Below are positions 1 through 5,264 of a DNA stretch of 5,264 bases, in pieces. Location of the stretch: positions 1 to 5,264 of the forward strand of contig JAIVER010000122.1 of the NCBI GenBank assembly GCA_023864145.1, given 5' to 3'. The position numbers were made by a program, and so were the translations under genes. The notes beneath the pieces were generated by a model that saw only the letters and a program-made list of their open reading frames with translations, ran no database searches and was not told the origin of the DNA. Source of the DNA: Thiohalomonas sp. (GTDB lineage Bacteria > Pseudomonadota > Gammaproteobacteria > GRL18). Numbering within the stretch: the first letter of the stretch is position 1; every line of letters begins with the position of its first letter.

Positions 1-24
1 CGGCAACGATACCGCCTTTTTTTT
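1..24 (+). terminator. Probable intrinsic terminator of an upstream gene, cut by the window edge
   Basis: A GC-rich stretch ending in ACCGCC runs directly into eight T residues (17-24), which is the look of the descending arm and U-tract of a rho-independent terminator. Only a short GGC/GCC pairing is visible inside the window, so most of the ascending arm would have to lie to the left. It would end a rightward transcript from a gene outside the window and separate it from mtaD. Confidence 0.4.
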
Positions 25-50
25 GTCAACTGTTATATTTTTAAATTTTT

Positions 51-66
51 TTCCTCTTTTGAGGAA
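51..66. other. Small perfect dyad TTCCTC-TTTT-GAGGAA
   Basis: Six bases are perfectly inverted around a four-T loop. On neither strand is it followed by a T-run, so it is a poor terminator. It overlaps the candidate -35 box at 59-64 and could be an operator, but in AT-rich DNA a dyad of this size may occur by chance. Confidence 0.25.
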
Positions 67-87
67 TGTGAAACTCTAAACTTTAGT
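59..87 (+). promoter_or_regulatory. Candidate sigma70-type promoter upstream of hairpin copy 1 and mtaD
   Basis: TTGAGG (59-64, 4 of 6 to the -35 consensus) and TTTAGT (82-87, 4 of 6 to the -10 consensus) are separated by exactly 17 bases. Transcription would start near 94, so the RNA would begin almost at the base of the long hairpin at 96. Each box is only a partial match and the region is AT-rich, so this is a candidate only. A second -10-like box, TATAGT, lies at 288-293 after the hairpin, without a good -35. Confidence 0.3.
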
Positions 88-95
88 TAATTAAA

Positions 96-284
96 TTAAA
101 CCTGGAATAATCAGTTGGCATCGTAGCGAAACAGTCTTAGGTGCTGGAGATTAAGGGTTTTACAGGTTATTTTGACTTTAATTCGTAGTTATCCTACGGG
201 TGAAGTTAAAATATTCTGGAAAGCCCTTAAGATTCAGTGCATAAGGCTATTGCAGTAGATGCCAACTGATTTTTCCAGGTTAAA
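96..284 (+). repeat. Long-hairpin intergenic element, copy 1
   Basis: The whole 189-base stretch folds back on itself. The outer arms (96-122 and 258-284) are inverse complements at 25 of 27 positions. Pairing continues inward through 142-157 with 224-239 and through 158-183 with 199-223, up to an apical stem CGTAG/CTACG (184-188, 194-198) with a five-base loop. Along the stem I count about ten positions that pair as G.U only if the plus strand is transcribed. Two interior loops are shared with copy 2: CGTAGCGA facing GCAGTAGAT, and AGATTAAG facing CTTAAGAT. It ends 29 bases before the mtaD start codon. It contains no credible ORF. It resembles the general class of long palindromic intergenic repeats such as ERIC or YPAL, but I do not recognise the sequence. 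A structured leader RNA is the alternative. Confidence 0.85.
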
Positions 285-313
285 GTGTATAGTAAATTAA
301 TACCGAGGCCCTT

Positions 314-1651
314 GTGCAGCAAAAAGAACAAATACAAGTTGATACGATTATCCATGCCCGTTGGATCATACCTGTCGAACCTGATGAAAGCGTTTATGAA
401 CATTATTCTCTAGTCATCCAGGATGGCAAAATTATTGATATGCTGCCCAGTAAACGCTGCCTTAAAAAGTATACCAGTCATACGATACATAATTTAGATA
501 CACATGCACTTGTCCCCGGCTTAATTAATACTCATACTCATGCATCAATGAGTTTGATGCGTGGTATGGCTGATGATTTACCGTTAATGGAATGGCTGTC
601 AGAACATATCTGGCCGGCAGAAGCAAAGCATGTTAATTATCAATTTGTAAAAGAAGGTACTGATCTCGCTATTGCAGAAATGATCCGTGGTGGCACTACC
701 ACCTTTAATGATATGTATTTCTTCCCTGATGCCGCAGCTAAATCTGCAGATGAAGCTGGTATTCGTGCCTCTATCGGGCTGATTATGTTAGATTTTCCTT
801 CTGCCTGGGCGAAAGACAGCGATGACTATCTTCACAAGGGCATACAATTACATGAACAATATCGCCATCATCCACTCATTTCCACTGCTTTTGCCCCTCA
901 TGCACCCTATACCGTTTCTGATCCGCCGTTAGAAGAAGTAAAAACGTATACTGAAAAATTAGATATCCCCATTCATATTCATTTACATGAAACACAGCAT
1001 GAAGTTGATCAGGCTGTAGCGAATAACGGCATGCGCCCTATTACTCGTCTGGAAAAACTGGGCTTGCTGTCCCCGCTCCTGGTGGCCGTACACATGACAC
1101 AGTTAACTGATGATGAGATCACATTATTAAAACGTCATGGTGTGAATATTGTCCATTGCCCCGAATCCAATCTTAAATTAGCCAGCGGCTTTTGTCCCGT
1201 AGGAAAATTAAGCGCTAAAAAAATCAATATTGCATTAGGCACTGATGGTGCCGCCAGCAATAATGATCTAGATATGCTCAGTGAAATGCGTACTGCGGCC
1301 TTGCTAGCTAAAGGCGTTGCCGGTGATGCCTCAGTCATTCCTGCCCATACTGCGTTGAAAATGGCCACCCTTAATGGTGCTATTGCACTGGGTCTTGATA
1401 CGATTACCGGTTCCTTAACACCCGGCAAGGCAGCAGACATTTGCGCTATTGATTTGCACAGACTTGAAACACAGCCTGTTTACCATCCTGTTTCTCAGAT
1501 TGTGTATTCTTCTGCTCGTGATCAAGTCACTGATGTCTGGGTTCAGGGTAAACATTTACTTAATAATCGTCAATTAACCACTCTTGATATTGAACAGATC
1601 ACACAAAATGTGCTTGAATGGGGCAAAAAAATCCATAATGATGGCGAATAA
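314..1651 (+). CDS. mtaD: 5-methylthioadenosine / S-adenosylhomocysteine deaminase (amidohydrolase family)
   Basis: A cytosolic metal-dependent amidohydrolase of 445 residues, a normal length for the TRZ/ATZ-type family. It is predicted to deaminate S-adenosylhomocysteine and/or methylthioadenosine at the adenine amino group, giving the inosyl compounds and ammonia. The family's landmarks are in order: metal-binding HxH (H74, H76) after VPGLINTH, E103 in WPAEAKH, R151, H196 in APHAPYT, metal-binding H223 with catalytic E226 in HIHLHET, H281 in VHCPESN, and metal-binding D311 in GTDGAAS. All expected active-site residues are present. The GTG start is supported by GAGG at 305-308, five bases upstream; no better start lies further up. 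It sits upstream of ubiG, whose reaction releases S-adenosylhomocysteine, which supports this substrate over other amidohydrolase substrates. Exact specificity cannot be read from sequence. The leader carries hairpin element copy 1, and element copy 2 follows the gene. The stop is TAA. Confidence 0.88.
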   Translation: MQQKEQIQVDTIIHARWIIPVEPDESVYEHYSLVIQDGKIIDMLPSKRCLKKYTSHTIHNLDTHALVPGLINTHTHASMSLMRGMADDLPLMEWLSEHIWPAEAKHVNYQFVKEGTDLAIAEMIRGGTTTFNDMYFFPDAAAKSADEAGIRASIGLIMLDFPSAWAKDSDDYLHKGIQLHEQYRHHPLISTAFAPHAPYTVSDPPLEEVKTYTEKLDIPIHIHLHETQHEVDQAVANNGMRPITRLEKLGLLSPLLVAVHMTQLTDDEITLLKRHGVNIVHCPESNLKLASGFCPVGKLSAKKINIALGTDGAASNNDLDMLSEMRTAALLAKGVAGDASVIPAHTALKMATLNGAIALGLDTITGSLTPGKAADICAIDLHRLETQPVYHPVSQIVYSSARDQVTDVWVQGKHLLNNRQLTTLDIEQITQNVLEWGKKIHNDGE

Positions 1652-1677
1652 TTAGATTTAAACGGTCACATTTATTC

Positions 1678-1683
1678 TATAAT
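1678..1683 (+). promoter_or_regulatory. Candidate -10 box TATAAT at the base of hairpin copy 2
   Basis: A perfect TATAAT hexamer overlaps the first bases of the second hairpin element. The bases 17 upstream (GATTTA, 1655-1660) are a poor -35, so the support is the -10 box alone. If active, the RNA would start around 1690, inside the 5' arm, and the extreme base of the stem could not form. Confidence 0.25.
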
Positions 1684-1860
1684 CCTAAAAACCTCAGTTG
1701 AATCGTAGCGAGGATGGCTAAGTTGCTCTAGATTAAGTATTTTACTGGTCATTTTGGATTTATTCATAGTCATTCTATAGGTGAATTCAAAATTTCCAAA
1801 AAATACTTAAGATGCAGTGAATTAGACAGCCGCAGTAGATTTAACTGAGGTTTTTAGGAT
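1682..1860 (+). repeat. Long-hairpin intergenic element, copy 2
   Basis: This is a diverged homologue of the element at 96-284, in the same orientation. The outer arms 1682-1704 and 1838-1860 pair at all 23 positions, one of them G.U. Pairing continues through 1721-1740 with 1803-1819 and 1741-1764 with 1780-1802 to an apical stem ATAG/CTAT (1766-1769, 1775-1778). Compared with copy 1, many stem bases change on both sides at once: for example G156-C225 and G157-C224 become T1738-A1805 and A1739-T1804, and G185-C197 becomes A1766-T1778. The same interior loops are conserved (CGTAGCGA at 1704-1711, GCAGTAGAT at 1832-1840, AGATTAAG at 1730-1737, CTTAAGAT at 1806-1813). The lower arm sequence is quite different from copy 1 yet still self-complementary. 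It ends 56 bases before the ubiG ATG. Its function is unknown. Confidence 0.85.
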
Positions 1861-1862
1861 AA

Positions 1863-1891
1863 TTGCACCTGCAAAAGGTATTATTTATAAA
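1863..1891 (+). promoter_or_regulatory. Candidate ubiG promoter just after hairpin copy 2
   Basis: TTGCAC (1863-1868) and TATAAA (1886-1891, 5 of 6 to consensus) stand 17 bases apart. Transcription would start near 1898, leaving a leader of about 20 bases before the ubiG ATG. If real, ubiG would have a promoter that does not include the hairpin. The -35 match is partial. Confidence 0.35.
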
Positions 1892-1906
1892 AGGCACTAT
1901 CAGTTC

Positions 1907-1910
1907 AGGA
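1907..1910 (+). promoter_or_regulatory. Ribosome binding site that fixes the ubiG start
   Basis: AGGA lies six bases upstream of ATG 1917. The longer reading frame beginning with TTG at 1863 would add 18 residues that do not resemble the UbiG N-terminus, and it lacks a comparable site, so 1917 is preferred. Confidence 0.6.
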
Positions 1911-1916
1911 ACTATA

Positions 1917-2660
1917 ATGACTCACGCACAAAATCGGGTACAGAAAGATCAGTTTACCAATGTTGATCCCCTGGAAGTTGCAAAATTTGAAGCAATGTCT
2001 ACACGCTGGTGGGATAAAAAAGGTGAATTTAAACCTTTGCATGACTTAAATCCTGCACGTCTGGAATACATTGCAAAAGGTGCTGATGGTCTTTTTGGAA
2101 AAAAAGTGTTAGATGTCGGCTGCGGCGGCGGTATTTTATCTGAAAGCATGGCTCATGAAGGTGCTGATGTCACCGGAATTGATATGGGTGATGCCAACCT
2201 GACAATCGCCAGAATGCATTTATATGAATCAGATGAAAAAGTCTCTTATGAAAAGATAACCGTTGAAGAACTGGCCACAAAAGAAGCTGGCAGTTACGAT
2301 ATTCTCACCTGTATGGAAATGCTGGAACATGTTCCTGATCCCCGCTCTATTATTAAAGGCTGTCAGCAATTACTAAAACCTGATGGTCATGTATTTTTTT
2401 CAACAGTCAATCGTAATGCCAAGTCTTATGCTATGGCAATTATCGGTGCAGAATACATTATGAAATTATTGCCTAAAGGCACCCATGATTTCAAAAAATT
2501 TATTCGTCCCGCCGAGCTTGACCAATGGATCCGGGCTGCTGATTTAAAAACACAACATATCTCAGGAATGACCTATAACCCAATAACAGGCCATTGCGTA
2601 CTCAGTGGTAATGTTGATATTAATTATTTAGTTCATGCCCGCCCTATTGATACACTTTAA
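1917..2660 (+). CDS. ubiG: Ubiquinone biosynthesis O-methyltransferase UbiG
   Basis: A 247-residue SAM-dependent methyltransferase that carries out both O-methylation steps of ubiquinone synthesis: the polyprenyl-dihydroxybenzene step and the final demethylubiquinol step. It acts at the inner face of the cytoplasmic membrane with the other Ubi enzymes. Family signatures are unmistakable: [19 protein letters not shown] near the N-terminus, glycine-rich SAM motif [10 protein letters not shown] (residues 64-72), the acidic residue after strand 2 in TGIDMG (D89), [12 protein letters not shown] (131-142), FSTVNRN (161-167), the membrane-associated insert region [15 protein letters not shown] (182-196) and the C-terminal YNPITG (220-225). 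Length is close to the roughly 240-residue E. coli enzyme. The start at ATG 1917 is supported by AGGA and by alignment to the family. It releases S-adenosylhomocysteine, the likely substrate of the preceding gene. mupP follows after 43 bases, probably on the same transcript. The stop is TAA. Confidence 0.96.
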   Translation: MTHAQNRVQKDQFTNVDPLEVAKFEAMSTRWWDKKGEFKPLHDLNPARLEYIAKGADGLFGKKVLDVGCGGGILSESMAHEGADVTGIDMGDANLTIARMHLYESDEKVSYEKITVEELATKEAGSYDILTCMEMLEHVPDPRSIIKGCQQLLKPDGHVFFSTVNRNAKSYAMAIIGAEYIMKLLPKGTHDFKKFIRPAELDQWIRAADLKTQHISGMTYNPITGHCVLSGNVDINYLVHARPIDTL

Positions 2661-2703
2661 TAAAGCTAACTCCTATAAAGATAACTCAAAAGAAATATCC
2701 AAT

Positions 2704-3396
2704 ATGATTAAAGCCGTTCTTTTTGATCTTGATGGCACATTTGCTGATACTGCACCTGATTTAGCTGCAGCATTAAATCAGGTTTTACAAGAAGAAGGTA
2801 AAGCCCCTCTGGCCTTTGATATTATACGCCCGGTGGTTTCACATGGCAGTATTGCACTAATCAGACTGGGCTTCCATTTCAGCGATCAGGACGTTAATGA
2901 AAAACAGTTTGATTTTGAACGGCTCAGGCTAAGACTTTTAGATATTTACCTTAATAATATAAGCAACTTAACTACCGTGTTTGATGGTATTGAAACACTT
3001 CTGGCAAAGCTTGAAGCTAACCAGATTGCCTGGGGTATCGTCACCAACAAACCGAGCTGGTTAACTGATCCCTTAATGGAGCAAATGGCCTATAGCCAAC
3101 GGGCGGCTACTATTATTAGTGGGGATACCACCAGAGAACAAAAACCAGATCCAGGACCATTATTTTATGCCTGTGAACAAATCAACTGTCTGCCATCAGA
3201 ATGCGTCTATGTCGGTGATGCTGAACGAGATATTATTGCTGGAAATGCGGCGGGTATGATAACTCTAACGGCTTTGTTTGGTTATATAGAAGCCAATGAT
3301 ACACCCGAAAACTGGGGTGCTGATGCAATGATTAAACATCCCGAAGAAATTGAAAATTTTCTGAATAAAATAATCCTGTTTAAGCAACAAGATTAA
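2704..3396 (+). CDS. mupP: HAD-family phosphatase, probably N-acetylmuramic acid 6-phosphate phosphatase MupP
   Basis: A 230-residue cytosolic HAD-superfamily hydrolase of the phosphoglycolate phosphatase-like group. All four HAD motifs are visible: nucleophile and acid D8/D10 in FDLDGT, T114 in GIVTNK, K147 in QKPDP, and GDAERD (171-176) with D172 and D176 for magnesium. A helical cap region lies between motifs I and II. The GDAERDI...AGNAAGM stretch and the position directly after ubiG match MupP of pseudomonads, which removes the phosphate from MurNAc 6-phosphate in the anhydro-sugar route of peptidoglycan recycling. The older label for such proteins is Gph (phosphoglycolate phosphatase), and sequence alone does not exclude that. 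An in-frame upstream ATG at 2635 overlaps ubiG and adds 23 unrelated residues before MIKAVLFDLDGT, so 2704 is chosen; its ribosome site is weak, consistent with translation following ubiG. The stop TAA shares TTAA with the convergent gene. Confidence 0.82.
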   Translation: MIKAVLFDLDGTFADTAPDLAAALNQVLQEEGKAPLAFDIIRPVVSHGSIALIRLGFHFSDQDVNEKQFDFERLRLRLLDIYLNNISNLTTVFDGIETLLAKLEANQIAWGIVTNKPSWLTDPLMEQMAYSQRAATIISGDTTREQKPDPGPLFYACEQINCLPSECVYVGDAERDIIAGNAAGMITLTALFGYIEANDTPENWGADAMIKHPEEIENFLNKIILFKQQD

Positions 3397-3611
3397 AATG
3401 CTTCATCAACTGCTTTTTTTGAGTCATTATAGAGCTCTTTACTTTTTTTACTCACACTCTCCTGCATTTCATTAAATTGCTTATTAAGTTCCTTCATTCT
3501 ACTCTTTTCAGCAAATGGATTGGCCGTTATGGGTTGATCTTTTCCCAGATTAACACCGACCCATAAACCCATTATGCCGCCAATTAATAAACCTAACAAT
3601 AAATCTTTCAC
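3393..3611 (-). CDS. Small single-pass membrane protein with glycine-zipper helix (YtxH-like), function unknown
   Basis: A 72-residue protein. Residues 4-22 form one hydrophobic helix rich in regularly spaced glycines (G7, G11, G12, G15, G19, G23), a pattern that favours helix packing or oligomerisation in the membrane. After a short linker with NPF, residues 34-72 are highly charged and probably helical or coiled-coil, with a lysine- and glutamate-rich tail. This layout resembles YtxH-type small proteins, but I cannot assign a family firmly. The GTG start at 3611 is supported by GAGGT on the minus strand (3621-3625), nine bases upstream. It converges with mupP, whose TAA and its own TAA overlap in the palindrome TTAA (3393-3396), and is transcribed away from hpnC. 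The sensible protein composition and ribosome site argue for a real gene. No function is inferred. Confidence 0.7.
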   Translation of the reverse strand: MKDLLLGLLIGGIMGLWVGVNLGKDQPITANPFAEKSRMKELNKQFNEMQESVSKKSKELYNDSKKAVDEAF

Positions 3612-3620
3612 GTTAACAAT

Positions 3621-3625
3621 ACCTC
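3621..3625 (-). promoter_or_regulatory. Ribosome binding site of the small membrane protein gene
   Basis: ACCTC on the plus strand reads GAGGT on the minus strand, nine bases before the GTG at 3611. It supports the choice of GTG as the start and the reality of this small gene. Confidence 0.5.
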
Positions 3626-3691
3626 AAATACTACAAACCATATAATTTAAAAGAAGTTAAAATAAAAAAAACACTTTAACAACATAGTTAT

Positions 3692-3706
3692 TTCAAAGAG
3701 TTTGAA
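3692..3706. promoter_or_regulatory. Perfect dyad TTCAAA-GAG-TTTGAA between divergent genes
   Basis: A 6+3+6 palindrome lies in the 161-base gap between the leftward small membrane protein gene and rightward hpnC, a common place for an operator. A weaker inverted pair, ACACTTTAAC (3671-3680) with GTTAAGGAAGTGT (3722-3734, three extra bases), surrounds it. No matching regulator is in the window and the gap is AT-rich, so it may be chance. I see no convincing promoter boxes for hpnC here. Confidence 0.3.
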
Positions 3707-3772
3707 GTATATTACACATTAGTTAAGGAAGTGTATCTAATTCTTTATTTTTTTCAATAAAATTTACAAAAA

Positions 3773-4705
3773 ATGTTAAGCTCAGAACAAAAAAAACAAA
3801 ATGCCTATCAATACTGTATGGCTATCGCCCAAAATCACGACGAAAACTTCCCTGTTGCTTCAAAGCTCCTTAATAAGCAGTTACGTTTTCCAGTTAGCGC
3901 AGTCTATGCTTTTGCTCGAAGTGCAGATGATTTTGCTGACGAAGGTGAGCTATCCAAAGAACAAAGACTCACCCTGCTAGATGAATACTGTGATGAACTG
4001 AATGCTATTAAACAACGATTGGCACGCTGGTCAGCTAATAAGCCAACTAACCAGCAGCAAGCTTTTTTTCATGAGAGTAAAAATAACATATTTATCGCAT
4101 TAGCGGATGTCATACAGCAGTTTAAAATACCCATCAATTTATTTTATGAGCTGCTTAAGGCATTTAAGCAGGACGTCATAACCACTCGATATGCTAATTT
4201 TAATGACCTACTGGCCTATTGTCAGTTAAGCGCCAATCCTGTCGGGCGTATACTTTTATATTTAAATAATAGCGCCAGTGATGAAAACCTCACCTATTCT
4301 GATGGCATCTGTACTGGTTTACAATTAATAAACTTTTATCAGGACATTGCAGAGGATATTGATGAAAATGATCGTCTCTACCTGCCGCTTGACGAAATGA
4401 AACAACTTGCTGTATCAGAAAATGACATTAAAGCTCACCTGAACAATAATCAAACACAGGCATTAATTAAAGAACAGCTATTGCGCGCACAACGTCTCTA
4501 TCAGTCAGGCATGCCGCTTTGTTTTAATCTAAGTGGCCGCTTTGCTTTAGAGATCAGTATGATTTATATGGGAGGAAAGCTTATTTTAGATAAATTAGAG
4601 GCAAATACTAAGACCATTTATCTGCGCCCCAAACTCACTTATTTTGATAAACTCAAACTTATCTGGCAAGGACTATTTTTTAAATATTATTTTTCAACTC
4701 ATTAA
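3773..4705 (+). CDS. hpnC: Squalene-pathway synthase HpnC (hydroxysqualene synthase type)
   Basis: A 310-residue member of the trans-isoprenyl head-to-head synthase family (squalene/phytoene synthases). In the bacterial HpnCDE route, HpnD makes presqualene diphosphate from farnesyl diphosphate, HpnC converts it to hydroxysqualene and HpnE reduces that to squalene for hopanoids or related lipids. Visible signatures: FPVSAVYAFARSADDFADEG (39-58), with the first aspartate-rich motif DDFAD at 52-56; CQLSANPVGRILL (150-162); LQLINFYQDIAEDI (183-196) with the second aspartate motif D191/D195; and RLYLP (201-205). The AVYAFAR-ADD-ADEG form is typical of HpnC rather than HpnD or CrtB, although all share the fold. 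Length is normal to slightly long. ATG 3773 has little Shine-Dalgarno support (A-rich leader only), but it places the conserved motifs at the expected distance. hpnD and hpnE are not in the window; the next gene is a sensor-like protein. The stop is TAA. Confidence 0.85.
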   Translation: MLSSEQKKQNAYQYCMAIAQNHDENFPVASKLLNKQLRFPVSAVYAFARSADDFADEGELSKEQRLTLLDEYCDELNAIKQRLARWSANKPTNQQQAFFHESKNNIFIALADVIQQFKIPINLFYELLKAFKQDVITTRYANFNDLLAYCQLSANPVGRILLYLNNSASDENLTYSDGICTGLQLINFYQDIAEDIDENDRLYLPLDEMKQLAVSENDIKAHLNNNQTQALIKEQLLRAQRLYQSGMPLCFNLSGRFALEISMIYMGGKLILDKLEANTKTIYLRPKLTYFDKLKLIWQGLFFKYYFSTH

Positions 4706-4766
4706 TCCCTTGCCTTTGCATCAACAAAAAAAGATAATATTGTAAAACATAATACATTGAAGCCTC

Positions 4767-5264
4767 ATGAGCAATACACCGATTAAAAACATCATTTTTT
4801 CTGCTGCATCTGTGCGAAATCGTCTGACCCGTGATTTAACATTACTGGTACTACTGTTAATATCAGTCTTTCTGGCATTCTCATACTTCTATTCTAATCA
4901 AATTCAAAATGATATTACTCAGGCTATACTTGCCGCCGCTAAAAACACTGTTATCGATAAAAATCACCCTATACTTGATCCCATCAGCAATAACTTAATT
5001 TTATCGCGAAAATGAGCTGAACTCGAAACGCTTACTCCGGATAAACAAAGCACATTTAATAAGCGTTTTATCCCAGTATTAGAAAGATTACCTCAAATAT
5101 CATCCGTTATTTTAGCCTCATCAAATGGTGATGAGTATTTTTTTAGCAAACATGGTGACAACTGGCTGTCACGTCATATATACCCATGACCTATGAAAAT
5201 GCTTGATTTTCATAGAGAAGAAGATCAAAATTATCCAATGACGCAAATTACTCTCACAGCCCAT
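4767..5264 (+). pseudogene. N-terminal part of a membrane-anchored sensor protein, interrupted by two in-frame TGA codons and cut by the window edge
   Basis: Translation from ATG 4767 gives 82 residues: a basic N-terminus (VRNRLTRDL), one membrane helix at about 23-43, then an outward-facing segment. At codon 83 (5013-5015) a TGA stops it, but the same frame continues with plausible protein (AELETLTPDKQSTFNKRF, then LERLPQISSVILASSNGDEYFF) to a second TGA at codon 141 (5187-5189). It stays open from there to 5264. No TAA or TAG occurs in this frame over the whole 498 bases. The layout resembles the N-terminus of a periplasmic-domain signalling protein (histidine kinase, diguanylate cyclase or nucleotide cyclase); the output domain lies beyond the window. 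Both stops could come from TGG (Trp) by a single G-to-A change. Decay of a once functional gene is the simplest reading; UGA readthrough is the alternative. It begins 61 bases after hpnC, with a weak GAAG upstream and only poor promoter-like boxes (TTGCAT 4716-4721, TATTGT 4738-4743). Confidence 0.65.

Noticed and set aside
1135..1440. Open frame of 101 codons on the minus strand inside mtaD
   Set aside because: It lies wholly antisense to a well-supported gene with all its catalytic motifs, has no recognisable features and no separate ribosome-site support.
96..1860. The two hairpins as the two ends of one composite transposon carrying mtaD
   Set aside because: They are direct, not inverted, copies. 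They have diverged with compensating changes, no transposase is present, and no matching target-site duplication is visible at their edges.
1863..1916. N-terminal extension of ubiG from TTG 1863
   Set aside because: The 18 extra residues do not resemble any UbiG start, they overlap a candidate promoter, and ATG 1917 has a well-placed AGGA.
1949..2149. Open frame of 66 codons on the minus strand inside ubiG
   Set aside because: Antisense shadow of the conserved SAM-binding region of UbiG; its composition reflects the opposite strand.
2635..2703. N-terminal extension of mupP from ATG 2635, overlapping ubiG
   Set aside because: HAD phosphatases of this group begin a few residues before the FDLDGT motif, which fits ATG 2704; the extra 23 residues look like read-through of ubiG coding sequence and the gap.
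3656..3680. GTTAAA / TTTAAC inverted pair
   Set aside because: A six-base AT-rich match across 13 A-rich bases is expected by chance here.
5012..5020. ATGA stop-start overlap as translational re-initiation
   Set aside because: The ATG at 5012 opens a frame that hits TGA two codons later, so it encodes nothing.
5013..5060. First TGA as a selenocysteine codon
   Set aside because: I see no bacterial SECIS-like stem-loop right after the TGA, and a second TGA follows in the same frame in a protein type not known to use selenocysteine.

Overview
The window looks like a piece of an AT-rich gammaproteobacterial chromosome. The best anchor is the order mtaD - ubiG - mupP, an arrangement known from Pseudomonas and relatives. 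The UbiG protein is also very close in sequence to the enterobacterial enzyme. The HpnC-type squalene-pathway gene points to a gammaproteobacterium that makes squalene or hopanoids, such as a methanotroph or sulfur oxidiser, possibly host-associated. That last step is inference only.

Layout. Bases 1-95 hold the 3' part of a probable terminator from an upstream gene and a candidate promoter. A long imperfect hairpin (96-284) then precedes mtaD (GTG start, 314-1651). A second, diverged copy of the same hairpin (1682-1860) fills most of the mtaD-ubiG gap. ubiG (1917-2660) and mupP (2704-3396) follow closely and are probably co-transcribed. A small single-pass membrane protein gene on the minus strand (3393-3611) converges on mupP and shares the four bases TTAA with its stop. 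Divergent from it, hpnC (3773-4705) runs rightward and is followed by the start of a membrane-anchored sensor-like gene (4767 to the window edge). That gene is interrupted by two in-frame TGA codons.

Functional links. UbiG uses S-adenosylmethionine and releases S-adenosylhomocysteine, which MtaD-type enzymes deaminate, so the two genes make sense together. MupP belongs to peptidoglycan recycling and HpnC to isoprenoid lipid synthesis. No direct biochemical link between these and the first two is visible.

The most notable signal is the pair of hairpin elements. They differ in sequence but keep their pairing through compensatory changes. They carry many G.U pairs when read as plus-strand RNA and almost none of the equivalent mismatches that a minus-strand RNA would favour. 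They sit in the same orientation upstream of two functionally connected genes. I do not recognise this family. The second notable signal is the double TGA interruption in a window where all five complete genes end in TAA.
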